This document shows positions 10,877 to 24,442 of a stretch of 64,000 bases of DNA, one piece after another. The position numbers were made by a program, and so were the translations under genes. Location of the stretch: the NCBI GenBank assembly GCA_009731375.1, contig BJOX01000180.1, positions 630,118 to 694,117 of the forward strand, in the 5' to 3' direction. A model generated the notes under the pieces. The model saw only the letters and a program-made list of their open reading frames with translations, was not told where the DNA came from and did no database searches. Numbering within the stretch: position 1 is the stretch's first letter; every line of letters begins with the position of its first letter. The DNA is from Paulinella micropora (Eukaryota; Cercozoa; Imbricatea; Euglyphida).

Positions 10877-11187
10877 CGTTGTAATGTACTATTAATACCC
10901 GTTACTCCACCTAGTCAATTTACCGGTAATTTGGATAGTTTTAGTCATAGGCAGGTTCATAGGCCGGACAGTTATTAATACCTTTATTACTGACAAGGAC
11001 ACTTTCTAGAGTATTCGCGAATCATAGTCTGGAATGCCTAGAATCAAATGAGTATTACCATTCTGTAAAGGTCATAACATCATAAATTTGTGTGACCCAA
11101 AGTCATTAAAAGTCTTTTCTTCGGTTATTCTTTACCCTTAGCGGGGTAGCTTCCCTAAACTCTGCGTTTGAGTGATAGATTACTTTG
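10877..11187 (+). repeat. 3' LTR (311 bp)
   Basis: Same length and ends as the 5' LTR, with three substitutions. It is followed by the second AAGTA at 11188-11192. Confidence 0.92.
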
Positions 11188-11192
11188 AAGTA

Positions 11193-11690
11193 ATGGCTCT
11201 AACGACACACATCACATATGCCGGACCATACTGACTAACCTAATTAATATATTAATAGGTCTAACATGTGCTAGTGCTGCTTCGTTAGCATTTCATTGCG
11301 GCCGCTAGCTTCGGACGGTTCGCTAGCACAATTCAACTAATATTAATAACAGAAAGAAGGCCGCGCCGGAGTTTTCAAGAGTCAGTTTGAATATTTCAAG
11401 TTTCTTTGGCTCAGTGCAATATCACGTTGTGACTCATGTGCACCTGTGCATCGATCATGAAGAGTTGCTTGGGTCTACGGCCTACGAGATATAAGCCCAA
11501 CCCTCCCTGGGCCAAACATCCACGAGCTTGACAGCCATGCGATTGCATATTCAATCGAGCACGATTTCCCGGGCCGGTTTGGGGCGAGCCGGGGTCGGTT
11601 CCGTGCCGGCCAGAAACGCAGCGCCCTCCCCTTTGGCTTCCGGTGCAAAATAAGTTTCCACCGCATCCGATAGATCGCCCAGGATCGATC
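11193..11690. other. Non-coding DNA between copia and first microsatellite
   Basis: Mixed-composition sequence without a gene. The minus-strand ORFs running through it continue into the GATA repeat and have no recognisable domain. Confidence 0.55.
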
Positions 11691-11694
11691 CTGA

Positions 11695-11701
11695 GACATA
11701 G

Positions 11702-11765
<64 letters not shown>

Positions 11766-11796
11766 GTAGATAGATAGGTAGATAGGTAGGTATGGA

Positions 11797-11833
<37 letters not shown>

Positions 11834-12030
11834 ATGAAAGAAACAAAGAAACAAAGAAACAAAGATAGATAAATAGATAGGCCCCGCCACGGACACAACA
11901 GCAGAAAAGCTTTAGAAAAGCTTTGTTGTAGAGAAGGAATGAAACGGAGAACTTGACAAGAATCGGCATACATACATACATGCATACATACATACATACA
12001 TACATACATACATACATACGTACGTACATT
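11695..12030. repeat. GATA and ACAT microsatellites
   Basis: (GATA)n at about 11700-11880 with GAAACAAA interruptions, then a unique spacer and (CATA)n at about 11968-12020. ORFs translating as poly-(Ile-Tyr-Leu-Ser) are repeat translations, not genes. Confidence 0.95.
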
Positions 12031-12216
12031 ACATACACTTGAAAGAATGAACATGCTTACAGAATCTTTTATCAAACAAAAAATATTGTATTATTATTCG
12101 TACGAGCAATGCAGCCATGCATATGTACATCCTATGATACAATAGCATGAACGAATATGCTATAGATAAATTAGAATTCAAAATGACTGTTAGGAGCTGG
12201 CGACCAATTTTAACAG

Positions 12217-12429
12217 GAGAAGTTCCTAGTCCTTAACCACAATGAGCAATGACTTCAAATTCTTCTTTCTCAGCCGGTTCTGATTTTCGCGGCTTGTGTA
12301 GTGGCTCGTTTGAAAGCTCTCATCAAGAGCTTTTTAATGAGCCATAACACAGGTTGCAGATGCAAATATTGACTGAGATCGAAGCGCTTGAACTCATAGT
12401 TGATTGTACTTAAGAAATAGAAACTTCTC
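12217..12429 (-). mobile_element. MITE family A, copy 1
   Basis: A ~213-bp element beginning GAGAAGTTCC and ending in its complement, with imperfect TIRs of about 45 bp. Full copies also lie at 13892-14103, 18668-18880 and 30010-30223. It has no coding capacity. It forms the outer end of the left arm of the large inverted duplication. Confidence 0.8.
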
Positions 12430-12446
12430 AGACTGGGGACAACTCT

Positions 12447-12506
<60 letters not shown>

Positions 12507-12555
12507 TAGATAGACAGACAGACAGACAAATAGGTTGATAGATAGATAGTTAGAG

Positions 12556-12588
<33 letters not shown>

Positions 12589-13227
12589 TATAGATAGATA
12601 GAATGAGAAGGCGACCATCATACTGAGTGTCACAGACGAAACCCATCGAAATTCCTGCCGGCTTGAGCACCTAGAGCACATACATACATACATATATACA
12701 TACATACATACATACATGCACGCATGCATACATGCATACACACATAGATGCATGGGTACATACGTGCGTACATACGTGCGTACGTACATAAAGTGAACAC
12801 CAGGCAGATCTCAATCGGATATATATATATATATATATCCCTTTCATCTGTGGCAGCAGAGCAAGTCTCCTTCTTAGTCTTCCCCCTGGCTCCCATTGCT
12901 TATCTCGCCCTCTCCCTACACCTTTGCTATTTCTCTCTTCCACCTTGGCCATTGTCTCTTTTCTCTTTCCAACTTACCCTTACATAAGCGATGCCGCCCA
13001 CGGCGCCACCGCTGTGCCAAAACTCCTCCGCATCCTTCTGCCTGCGCGCACCACATTGGAGCAATGACAATGCTCAGAATGCGCAAAAATTTTTGTCGAT
13101 AATCCCGTGAGACTTTAGCGAAAATGATTTGTAATTCTCAGAGCTATCCCCATGTGACGATAATGCACCACTGCGACCTGAATACAAAGCAGAGAGTAAG
13201 CTTTAAGCAGCTCAGCTTCACTTGCAT

Positions 13228-13295
13228 GAGAAGTTCCTATTTCTTTAGTACAATCAACTATGAGTTCAAGCGCTTCGATCTCAGTCAATATTTGC
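13228..13295 (+). mobile_element. MITE family A, truncated copy
   Basis: The first ~68 bp of the family (GAGAAGTTCCTATTTCTTTA to ATATTTGCAT), cut off exactly where the right arm of the inverted duplication begins. Confidence 0.7.
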
Positions 13296-13404
13296 ATGGC
13301 CAAGGTGGAGGAGAGAAATAGCAAAGGTGGAGGGAGAGGGCGAGATAAGCAATGGGAGCCAGGGAGAAGACTAAGAAGGAGACTTGCTCTGCTGCCACAG
13401 ATGA

Positions 13405-13448
<44 letters not shown>

Positions 13449-13671
13449 ATCGAGATCTGCCTGGTGTGTTCACTTTATGTACGTACGCACGTATGTACGC
13501 ACGTATGTACCCATGCATCTATACGTGTGTGCATGTATGCATGCGTGCATGTATGTATGTATGTATGTATGTATGTATGTATATTGTATATATGTATGTG
13601 CTCTAGGTGCTCAAGCCGGCAGGAATTTCGATGTGTTTCGTCTGTGACACTCAGTATGATGGTCGCCTTCT

Positions 13672-13875
<204 letters not shown>

Positions 13876-13891
13876 GAGTTGTCCCCAGTCT

Positions 13892-14103
13892 GAGAAGTTT
13901 CTATTTCTTAAGTACAATCAACTATGAATTCAAGCGCTTCGATCTCAGTCAATATTTGCATCTGCAACCGTGTTATGGCTCATTAAAAAGCTCTTGATGA
14001 GAGCTTTCAAACGAGCCACTACACAAGCCGCGAAGATCAGAACCGGCTGAGAACGAAGAATTTGAAGTCATTGCTCATTGTGGTTAAGGACAAGAAACTT
14101 CTC
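13892..14103 (+). mobile_element. MITE family A, copy 2
   Basis: Full-length copy with GAGAAG...CTTCTC ends, at the outer end of the right arm and opposite in orientation to copy 1. Confidence 0.8.
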
Positions 14104-14159
14104 ATGCGTGCGCTGGAGCAACTAGAGCCAGCAGCTGTCTGAACGACCTTGTGCGTATA

Positions 14160-14235
14160 AAACAGGTCTCTCTCTCTCTCACACACACACACACACTCGC
14201 TTTCCATCTATCTATCTACCTATCTATCTATCTAC

Positions 14236-14307
<72 letters not shown>

Positions 14308-14326
14308 ATATCTATCTATCTATCTA

Positions 14327-14390
<64 letters not shown>

Positions 14391-14425
14391 GCATTGCCAC
14401 TACGACGGTGGTGGCCTGGGAGGTC

Positions 14426-14505
<80 letters not shown>

Positions 14506-14518
14506 ATCTATCTATCTA

Positions 14519-14565
<47 letters not shown>

Positions 14566-14598
14566 ATATATCTATATCTATATCTATATCTCTTTCTA

Positions 14599-14677
<79 letters not shown>

Positions 14678-14678
14678 G

Positions 14679-14730
<52 letters not shown>

Positions 14731-14735
14731 CATAG
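14160..14735. repeat. CT/CA and TCTA microsatellites
   Basis: (TC)n and (AC)n at about 14166-14198, then two long (TCTA)n blocks separated by a short unique stretch at 14390-14425, ending in a TATATC/TA tract. Confidence 0.95.
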
Positions 14736-15400
14736 ACGTACGAGCAGCGTGTTACACAGACCTGTCCATGTGCCAGCCCATCCCATACCAGTCGTTGGCG
14801 CTCACTTGCGACTTACTGCACACAAAATACATAAAACGATAGACAGATATATCGATAGGCAGATAGGTAAATGATGGAAGTACAGAGAAAAACAAAATAA
14901 ATAAATAAATAAATAAATAAATAAAAATTAAAGTAAAATAAAATAAATTATGTCAACATCTCACCCGGGGATAATTCTCATAACTAGCGAAAATTTTACC
15001 GTAATTCCCGCAAAAGTTTGGCGCGAAGAATTACAAGTCTCAAAGCATCCCCCATGTGAAAAAGTTAATATGCTCACGATCAGCAGACTGCTCTCTCGAC
15101 TACACTCCATGCGCCTGGGCCCACGTTGTATATATGCAAATGACAGCTATTCTTAGAATGATAAATTTTTGGCCAAATCTTTGCGAGTATTACGGGCTAA
15201 ATTTTGGCTGATTCTGAAAATTGTCCAATGCTATGTATGAAACATGAAGGTATGCTAAGCCGCAGATGTCTATACGTCTTCTGGTATACTATTTGGTTTC
15301 CTATCTCTGTATCTGTCTTTCCATACACTATTCACTATTTACTTTCAAACGATAGGCAGGTTAGTGGGTAGATAGATAAAGGATGGATAGATCTATTAAG
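14736..15400. other. Non-coding DNA with two dispersed palindromic repeats
   Basis: No gene. Copies of the AATTCTCA...TTTTCGC-type dispersed repeat lie at about 14967-15040 and 15165-15226. An AAATA microsatellite is at about 14895-14945. Confidence 0.5.
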
Positions 15401-15428
15401 AAGGTAGATAGATAGGTAGATAGGTAGG

Positions 15429-15479
<51 letters not shown>

Positions 15480-16022
15480 ATCAGGGGAGAGGGGGTGGGG
15501 GGGGAGGGGGGATGGGGGACCCGCTTAAGATGGCAGCTTTGTTGTCGCCCGAGAGCACGCTGTCCGATAGTACCACCAGCGCCCCAAACCGCGCCAGGTC
15601 CTTCGCGGTCGCTCTCAAGCCACCTATACATGTGAACAAATTGATTGCTCAGAATTACCATGGCCAACAATTTTTACCGGAATTTCCCGCTGGAATTTTG
15701 GCGGAAATAAATTATTATTCTCAGACTTCATGCTCATGCGCTTCCCATCCATCGACCCAACATAGTCCATATGCTAAGTTACATATCTCGCTAGGAAAAC
15801 GACGTAAAGATGTAAGCTTGCTCGTGCTTTTGCACATAAAATTGCCGACTCTCTCGCAGTGCATGTCGGTGCATGACCATCAGATGGTGACAGTTTTCAA
15901 AAAATTTCACCACAGTTCCCTTGAAAACTTGGCGAAGATACATTACTTATAATTATCAGGATTGTTTGTGATATATATATATATGTATCTATATATATAT
16001 ATGTATATGCATATGTATATAT

Positions 16023-16067
<45 letters not shown>

Positions 16068-16304
16068 CAGATAGATAGATATATAGATAGATAGATAGTG
16101 TATGTAGACTAGACCGGCGGGCCCTTTCTTGGCGACAGCAATATCATAGCTGCACATACATACATACATACATACATACAGTGCCACAAGCGCATAATAT
16201 TATCCAAGACATCCCACGCCACGACAGCTGAGCGACGCAGAGGCAAGCATGCGCTCTCTCTCTCTGCCGAGTTGTAAAGTCGAAGCGACTGGCGCCGCAG
16301 AGCT

Positions 16305-16350
<46 letters not shown>

Positions 16351-16365
16351 TCTCTCTCTCTCTCA

Positions 16366-16397
<32 letters not shown>

Positions 16398-16416
16398 CTC
16401 TCACACACACACACAC

Positions 16417-16452
<36 letters not shown>

Positions 16453-16480
16453 GCGCACGCTAGGGAGTTCCTAGTTTAAT
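15400..16480. repeat. GATA, G-rich, TA, ACAT and CT repeats around non-coding spacers
   Basis: (GATA)n at 15405-15480, a G-run at 15485-15520, dispersed palindromic repeats at about 15640-15735 and 15885-15955, TA/GATA at 15970-16100, ACAT at 16155-16180 and (CT)n at 16305-16450. No credible gene. Confidence 0.85.
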
Positions 16481-16539
16481 TTCCAACGCTAAATACATCG
16501 GCATTTGCTGCGCAATATGGAAAGACAACAGCTGCAGAC

Positions 16540-17429
<890 letters not shown>

Positions 17430-17435
<6 letters not shown>

Positions 17436-18100
17436 GTGATAAATAAAATACATGCGGGGGAACCGTTTCCTTATAGTCGCGCCCGATCACGAGGCAGCTG
17501 CAAAGATACTGCTTTCCCGGGAAGTTACGTATAGGATAAATAAAGACATGCATATAGTATAAATACATACGTACACACAATGTGATAAATAAATACATGC
17601 GCGCGACCGTTTCCTTATAGTCGCGCCCGATCACGAGGCAGCTGCGAAGATACTGCTTTCTCGGGAAGTTATATATAGGATAAATAAAGACATGCATATA
17701 GGATAAATACATACTACACACAATGTGATAAATAAATGCATGCGCGCGACCGTTTCGTTATAGTCGCGCCCGATCACGAGGCAGCTGCGAAGATACTGCT
17801 TTCCCGGGAAGTCATATATAAATAAAGACATGCAAATAGGATAAATACATACATACACCATGTGATAAATAAATACATGCGCGCGACCGTTTCCTTATAG
17901 TCGCGCCCGATCACGAGGCAGCTGCGAAGATACTGCTTTCCCGGGAAGTTATATATAGGATAAATAAAGACATGCATATAGGATAAATACATACATACAC
18001 CATTTGATAAATAAATACATGCGCGCGACCGTTTCCTTATAGTCGCGCCCGATCACGAGGCAGCTGCGAAGATACTGCTTTGCCGGGAAGTTTGTCGATC
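17430..18100. repeat. ~142-bp tandem repeat, about five copies
   Basis: The unit contains GATAAATAAATACATGCGCG, then GACCGTTTCCTTATAGTCGC, CGATCACGAGGCAGCTGCGA, a CTTTCCCGGGAAGTT palindrome and an AT-rich GGATAAATA stretch. CGTTTCCTTATAG-type landmarks recur near 17463, 17608, 17750, 17887 and 18029. A degenerate outlier is near 17198. No ORF. Confidence 0.88.
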
Positions 18101-18114
18101 CCGCCATCACCTAG

Positions 18115-18460
18115 GTACAGAGACAGAGACAGAGACAGAGACAGATATAGATATAGATATAGATATAGATACAGATATAGATATATATATAGATATAGAT
18201 ATGGATATGGATATGGATATGGATATAGATATAGATATAGACATGGATATGGATATGTATATAGATATAGATATAGATATAGATATATATATAGATATAG
18301 ATATAGATATAGATATAGATATAAATATAGATATAGATATAGATATAGATATATATATATAGATATAGATATAGATATAGATATAGATATAGATATAGAT
18401 ATAGATATAGATATAGATATAGATATGATAGATATAGATATAGATATAGATATACGTGCG
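18115..18460. repeat. ATAGAT hexanucleotide microsatellite
   Basis: (GACAGA)n passing into (ATAGAT)n with ATGGAT variants. Confidence 0.95.
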
Positions 18461-18504
18461 CGCACTCTTACCATCATCAGTAATTATTAACTTTGTTACA
18501 TGTA

Positions 18505-18600
18505 GCTACACCACCAATTGCAAACCCTACCCATTTCCTTAAGCTTTTTTGCTACACCACCAATGGCAAACCCTACCCATTCCTTAAGCTTTTTTCGTCC
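18505..18600. repeat. Direct repeat of ~45 bp, two copies
   Basis: GCTACACCACCAAT(T/G)GCAAA followed by CCCTACCCATT and a CTTAAGCTTTTTT end occurs twice in tandem. Confidence 0.75.
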
Positions 18601-18667
18601 ACGCGCCTTGTTCTGCAGGAAGAGCACTGATTTTTCAGGCAAGTAGTTCGATTCAAGACTAGCGCAT

Positions 18668-18880
18668 GAGAAGTTCCTTGTCCTTAACCACAATGAGCAA
18701 TGACTTCAAACTCTTCTTTCTCAGCCGGTTCTGATCTTCGCGGCTTGTGTAGTGGCTCGTTTGAAAGCTCTCATCAAGAGCTTTTTAATGAGCCGTAGCA
18801 CAGGTTGTAGATGCAAATATTGACTGAGATCGAAGCGCTTGAATTCATAGTTGATTGTACTTAAGAAATAGGAACTTCTC
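18668..18880 (-). mobile_element. MITE family A, copy 3
   Basis: Full-length copy with GAGAAGTTCC...GGAACTTCTC ends, in the same orientation as copy 1. Confidence 0.8.
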
Positions 18881-18999
18881 GTGAAGGGTGCGGTTGACAC
18901 GTAGGGACGCGCAGTGAGTGCCACATATGATAATTCTGAGGACTATAATATTTTTCCTTTGCTGAATGCTCACGGGAGTTAGGGACAATTTTGAGATTT

Positions 19000-19000
19000 C

Positions 19001-19054
<54 letters not shown>

Positions 19055-19332
19055 CCCATGTGTGCAGTGATGCGGCTAAAGGTGAAATAAGAAAACATAG
19101 GCAGTATATGAGAGGGGAAAGGCAGCAGCTGATAGAAAAAAGGCAGCAGCTGAGAGAAAGCAGGTAGTAGTTGAAGCTCCAAGGGAAAGGCAAGTGCCAC
19201 GAAAACGGAAAATGCGTGGAATACGGTCGATGTTGGGGAAAGGAAGGATTTCGAAGTAGAAGGTGCTGGGTGTATGTATATATGTATGTATATATGTATG
19301 TATATATGTATGTATGTATGTATATATGTATG

Positions 19333-19364
<32 letters not shown>

Positions 19365-19390
19365 TGTGTGTGTATGTATGTATACGAGTG
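19000..19390. repeat. TA and GTAT microsatellites with unique spacer
   Basis: (TA)n at 19003-19048, a purine-rich unique block of about 220 bp, then (TATG)n at 19271-19385. The ORFs here are read through the repeats. Confidence 0.9.
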
Positions 19391-19661
19391 TATCGAGGCT
19401 CATGGCCCGCGCCACCAGCTGCGCCATGGCCTCGAACTGCGCCACCACCATGGCCACCACGTGCACCACATACACACACAAACACATGCATGCATGCATA
19501 TGCACACAGCAAAATGCATACACACCTACACACACACACGCATAATCTGTCACAAGGATGATAGATATGCATGAATTCATGCAATTTATTCAAACATGAC
19601 AGTGTGTTCGATGCAAGTACAGGGTAATAATGAAAAAGAGCAGTGTGAAGCCACTTGACTT

Positions 19662-19662
19662 A

Positions 19663-19729
<67 letters not shown>

Positions 19730-19730
19730 G
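19662..19730. repeat. ATT microsatellite
   Basis: Uninterrupted (ATT)n directly upstream of a tRNA-like sequence. Confidence 0.95.
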
Positions 19731-19803
19731 GACACCGTGATAGCCCAGTGGTCATGTTATACCATCTGGGCCCTGTCGCCAGTTCGATTCCCGTCGGTGC
19801 CAC
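19731..19803 (+). repeat. tRNA-like SINE head
   Basis: TAGCCCAGTGGTC matches an internal pol III A box and AGTTCGATTCC a B box at tRNA-like spacing, and GACACCG can mostly pair with CGGTGCC at the other end. The T-arm stem is poorly paired, so it is not a working tRNA gene. A body with two ACCAGTATTTTCATTGAAC repeats and an (ATT)n tail (19993 on) follows, the usual plan of a tRNA-derived SINE. Confidence 0.55.
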
Positions 19804-19992
19804 CAGTATTTTCATTGAACATACCGATCCGTCTGGACCAGTATTTTCATTGAACTACCGGCCCGTCTGGAAGTGTTGGAACTGCCCTTGTGGGGGTGTC
19901 ATTAGAGCTTATCGTCAATTCTTCGTACTCCCCTCACGGGTGAGACGATGGAGGCGCATGTGCAGAAATGCATCAGCCATTGACAGAGAAGC

Positions 19993-19994
19993 AC

Positions 19995-20063
<69 letters not shown>

Positions 20064-20105
20064 CATCATCATTATTATTATTATCATTATTATTATTATT
20101 ACTAT

Positions 20106-20154
<49 letters not shown>

Positions 20155-20158
20155 GTTC

Positions 20159-20226
<68 letters not shown>
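19993..20226. repeat. ATT/ACT microsatellite
   Basis: Long (ATT)n with TCATCATC and (ACT)n interruptions. Translations as poly-Tyr, poly-Leu or poly-Asn are artefacts. Confidence 0.95.
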
Positions 20227-20228
<2 letters not shown>

Positions 20229-20640
20229 TCCCAATGGCCTCAAGGCGTTAAACTGTGACGCCAACTCATAACCCTTTGGTGGTAGATGCTGGGGAGGAGG
20301 GTCGTTGCGCGCGTAAAAGATCTTAAACTCCGCATATGCTGGTTGATAGCCCAGGACCCAGCAGACACCAGATTGTTATGGGTGGGGTTTCGAGGCAGCT
20401 CTAGCAACCGCGCTTGGTGTATGCACTTGCACATTCGGTGACGTCTTGCAAGAGGTTGCTGGGACTGCGGAATAACCTCGGCTTAGTGCAGTCTTGCCCT
20501 CAGGAGCTCCATCGGTGGCCCCGATCATCAGGCGAGAGACTGACACGGGGGGGTGGAGGACCTCGAACAAGGGTATTGGAGGCTTATGTCCGTTGAGGAT
20601 ATGCCATTAGCTGCATCAGTACGCCTCAGATATAGTAAAT
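20227..20640. other. Unique non-coding block between ATT tracts
   Basis: GC-richer sequence of about 400 bp with no ORF above about 65 codons that shows a domain. It could be the body of a retroposon ending in the ATT tract at 20644; nothing firmer can be said. Confidence 0.4.
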
Positions 20641-20643
<3 letters not shown>

Positions 20644-20678
<35 letters not shown>

Positions 20679-20716
20679 TAATATTATTTATATTATTAAT
20701 TAATTAATTAATTAAT

Positions 20717-20790
<74 letters not shown>

Positions 20791-20823
20791 TATTATTATT
20801 ATTATTATCAGCATTATTATCTC

Positions 20824-20862
<39 letters not shown>

Positions 20863-20894
20863 CTCTCTCTCTCTCTGGACGGATAGATAGATAC

Positions 20895-20952
<58 letters not shown>

Positions 20953-21295
20953 GGCGTAAACCGAAAGTCCGGACATGCTTTCCAACATTCGACCAGCCAG
21001 GTTGTACCCGAACGAGGAGTAGAAATACCTAACATACATACATATACTTATACACACATACAATGTTATAGTCCCGACAAGTCGTATCGGAACGAGAAGT
21101 AGAGATGCTTAGCAAAAGAGATGAATGGAATGCCTTTGCCACATCTCTCTCTCTCTCTATATATACACATATATATATATGTATATATATACATACATAT
21201 ATATAGAGAGAGAGAGAGAGAGAGGGAGAGAGAGTACATATATATATATATAGAGAGAGAGAGAGATAGATAGACAGATAGATAGATAGATAGAT

Positions 21296-21344
<49 letters not shown>

Positions 21345-21500
21345 GAGAGAGATTGAGAGAGATTGAGAGAGATTGAGAGAGAGAGAGAGATTGAGAGATT
21401 GAGAGAGATTGAGAGAGAGAGAGAGAGATATTGAGAGAGATTGAGAGAGGATCTGTGTCGCTAAGTATCTCTACTTCATCTTGGGGTACCCCGGTGGGGC

Positions 21501-21534
<34 letters not shown>

Positions 21535-21582
21535 CATATACATGTACATATACATATACATATATATATACAATCTATCTAC

Positions 21583-21640
<58 letters not shown>

Positions 21641-21738
21641 CTATCTATCTATCTGTCTATCTGTCTATCTACCTCTCTATCTATCTATCTATCTATCTAT
21701 CTCTCTCTCTCTCCATCCATCCATTCATCAATCCATCC

Positions 21739-21784
<46 letters not shown>

Positions 21785-21880
21785 ATCTATCTATCTATCT
21801 ATCTATCTACCTATCTATCTATCCATCCATCCATCCATCCATCCATCTATCCATCCATCCATCTATCCATCCATCCATCC

Positions 21881-21946
<66 letters not shown>

Positions 21947-21995
21947 GTATCTATCTATCCATCCATCCATCCATCCATCCATCCATCTATCTATC
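20644..21995. repeat. ATT, TTTA, TCTA, GATA, GAGA, TA and CCAT microsatellites
   Basis: A nearly continuous run of simple repeats with one unique stretch at about 20955-21140 containing two GTCGGGACTATAACATT-like related segments. The (GAGAGATT)n and (TCCA)n variants at 21300-21450 and 21710-21985 are compound microsatellites. No gene. Confidence 0.93.
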
Positions 21996-22159
21996 TAGTG
22001 GTGGAGCTGACTTGGTGCCAGGCGGGAATAGGAGCGGCTCGTTCCCATACATTTCCATCGTATCACTGCCATTGTAGCTACACACACCCCACCCACATAC
22101 ACGCACACGTACAGTCATTTGTACACACGCCACACGACGTAGCTGCGAGTGCGGGGTGT

Positions 22160-22190
<31 letters not shown>

Positions 22191-22369
22191 GTGGGGGGGG
22201 GGGAAANNNNNNNNNNTGTACACACGCCACATGTACACGACGTAGCTGCGACTGCGGGAGGGATTGTGCTGAGAGGATAAGGGATGTATGTGAGTGAGTG
22301 ATTAATGATTGAGAGAGAGAGAGAGAGAGAGATTGCAGTGAGGAGACGGGCGAAATGTAGCCGATACCC

Positions 22370-22402
<33 letters not shown>
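22160..22402. repeat. GT/G-run and GA repeats with a 10-N gap
   Basis: (GT)n and a G-run end at the gap 22207-22216. TGTACACACGCCAC, an ACGACGTAGCTGCGA block and GTGCGGG-type sequence occur on both sides (from 22117 and from 22217). Two (GA)n tracts follow at 22312-22332 and 22372-22402. Confidence 0.85.
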
Positions 22403-22406
<4 letters not shown>

Positions 22407-22437
22407 CGATGTGCAGGCTTGTATACTCACAATAAGG

Positions 22438-22865
22438 TAAAGAAGAAGAAGAAGAAAGAGGAAGAAAGAAGAAGAAAGAAGAAGAAAGAAGAAGAAGAAA
22501 GAAGAAGAAAGAAGAAGAAAGAAGAAGAAGAAAGAAGAAGAAAGAAGAAAGAAGAAGAAAGAAGAAGAAGATTCAGTGAATACATCTTGCTCGCGGTCGA
22601 GAGATGCACAGCTGAATGCATAGATGCGGATGCGGCAGGACACTGATCTTGGCAAGGCACTAGTAGAGTTTGTCTCGCTTTTTCTTTCTTGCATTCTTTT
22701 CTTTTCTTTTCTTCTCTTTTCTTTTCTTTTCTTTTCTTTTCTTTCTTTCTTTATTTCGTTCTCCCTCTCTCTCAATCGCTCTTTCTTTCCGTTTCTCTCC
22801 ATCCATTTTTTGTCTGTTTGGTTTCTTTTTTATTTCCCTCTTTTTGGGGAGGGGGNNNNNNNNNN
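22438..22865. repeat. GAA and TTTTC repeats, 10-N gap at 22856-22865
   Basis: (GAAGAAGAAA)n at 22440-22570 and (TTTTC)n at 22690-22755, then CT-rich sequence running into a second 10-N gap. Confidence 0.9.
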
Positions 22866-22944
22866 GGCGTACAGGTATTCAAAATTGCTGCCGTAATGTC
22901 GAAAGCCTGCAGCCAGAGAACAGACATGTGAGGATAAATCTGAG

Positions 22945-23030
22945 AATAAATAATTTATTTTCAAAAATTTCACAGGGAATTACGGGCGAAATTGTTTGCT
23001 AATTCTGAGAATTTTCCCCGTGTGACAGAG
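22945..23030. repeat. Dispersed palindromic repeat, reference copy
   Basis: Contains AAAATTTCACAGGGAATTAC, then GGGCGAAATTGTTTGC, AATTCTGAGAATTTTCCCCG and TGTGAC. Similar sequence recurs near 13118, 14967, 15165, 15640, 15885, 23488, 25508 and 31995-32222. The layout is a palindrome of an AATTCTCAGAATTA-type segment and an AATTTTCGC-type segment, so these look like remnants of a second MITE-like family. Confidence 0.6.
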
Positions 23031-23074
23031 ACGAAAGTGTCAGGGATAAACTAGAAGCAGAGCAGAACGTCGTG

Positions 23075-23128
23075 CCTGACTCTATCTATCTATCTATCAG
23101 AGTCTATCTGTCTGTCTGTCTGTCTGTA

Positions 23129-23208
<80 letters not shown>

Positions 23209-23212
23209 AAGG
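23075..23212. repeat. TCTA/TCTG microsatellite
   Basis: (TCTG)n followed by (TCTA)n. Confidence 0.95.
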
Positions 23213-23694
23213 CAAGAAAGACGGATACTGAGCCAAGGCCTTAACAGAACAAGACACGGAGACATAGACGATCACAGTACAGCAAATCCTGCAAAATTTA
23301 CCCCGAAACTTTATTGAATTCAGGTGATTTCCCGGGAAGTTTCCGGGAAATCACCCAATTCAGTAAGGTTATCGGGAAAACTTCCAGGATTTGCTTTTCT
23401 GTGGATGAAAATGAGAGGTGGTCGGTAAGCATGCACGGACGTCGCCGCGGGTTGCAAGCACATAAGGACAACTCTCAGAGTAATTAATAATAAGTAATTT
23501 TCGCCAAAATTTTCGCGGGTATTACGGTCGAAATTTTGGCTGATTCTGAACCTTATCCCCACATGAAGCGAAATGAGAAACATAAATCATGAATACATAC
23601 ATATCTATACATGTTCGTATATATCCATACATATCCATACATACACCGTATACACCCACACTCACTAGCGATGTCTTAATGACAACTCGATAAG

Positions 23695-23990
23695 CAATGT
23701 GTTAAGGACAAGCTGGTGGAGGGTCTGCCTCAGCATTGTGTGTGGAGGGTCTGCATCGATAAACAACATGTTAAGGACAAGCTTGTGGATGGTCTGCCTC
23801 GATAAGCAATATGTGTTAAGGACAAGCTGGTGGAGGGTCTGCATCGGTAAGCAATATGTGTTAAGGACAAGCTGGTGGAGGGTCTGCCTCGATAAGCAAT
23901 ATGTGTTAAGGACAAGCTGGTGGAGGGTCTGCATCGGTAAGCAATATGGCTTAAGGACAAAATGGTGGAGGGTCTGCCTGCGCGGTGCGA
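23695..23990. repeat. ~45-bp minisatellite, about six units
   Basis: The unit reads GTTAAGGACAAGCTGGTGGA followed by GGGTCTGCCTCGATAAGCAA and TATGT. Units alternate between CTCGATAAG and CATCGGTAAG variants. The period is 44-46 bp, a multiple of three in some units, so long ORFs pass through by chance. Confidence 0.88.
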
Positions 23991-24059
23991 CAACAACATG
24001 CCCAGCTGAAACGCCTGCTTGTTCTCCCGCAGCGTCCGATAGCTCTCCACTCTGCACAA

Positions 24060-24096
24060 AGTATACTATAGTATAGTATACTAGTTGTATCTATCG

Positions 24097-24169
<73 letters not shown>

Positions 24170-24195
24170 CCATCCATCTATCCATCTATCTATCC

Positions 24196-24242
<47 letters not shown>

Positions 24243-24284
24243 CATCTATCTATCTATCCATCTATCTATCTATCTATCTGTCTG

Positions 24285-24316
<32 letters not shown>

Positions 24317-24363
24317 CCTATTTCCTACCCTGAGCAAGAGGCCCATAAGTCTATCTATCTATC

Positions 24364-24442
<79 letters not shown>

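Larger units (their letters stand above)
2646..11187 (+). mobile_element. Ty1/copia LTR retrotransposon, full length
   Basis: Order: LTR, primer-binding site, gag with zinc knuckle and protease, integrase, reverse transcriptase, RNase H, polypurine tract, LTR. Integrase ahead of RT is the defining copia (Pseudoviridae) order. The AAGTA duplication (2641-2645 and 11188-11192) fixes both ends. The LTRs differ at only three positions, so insertion was recent. With these ends the LTR begins CG and ends TG rather than the usual TG...CA. Apparent length is inflated by a 982-bp duplication across the gap at 9178-9187; the likely true length is about 7.6 kb. Confidence 0.93.

Noticed and set aside
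19731-19803. Functional tRNA gene
   Set aside because: A and B boxes are present but the T stem and acceptor pairing are too poor. A SINE head fits better.
23695-23990. CRISPR array
   Set aside because: The ~45-bp units are contiguous with no unique spacers, and the host is eukaryotic. It is a minisatellite.
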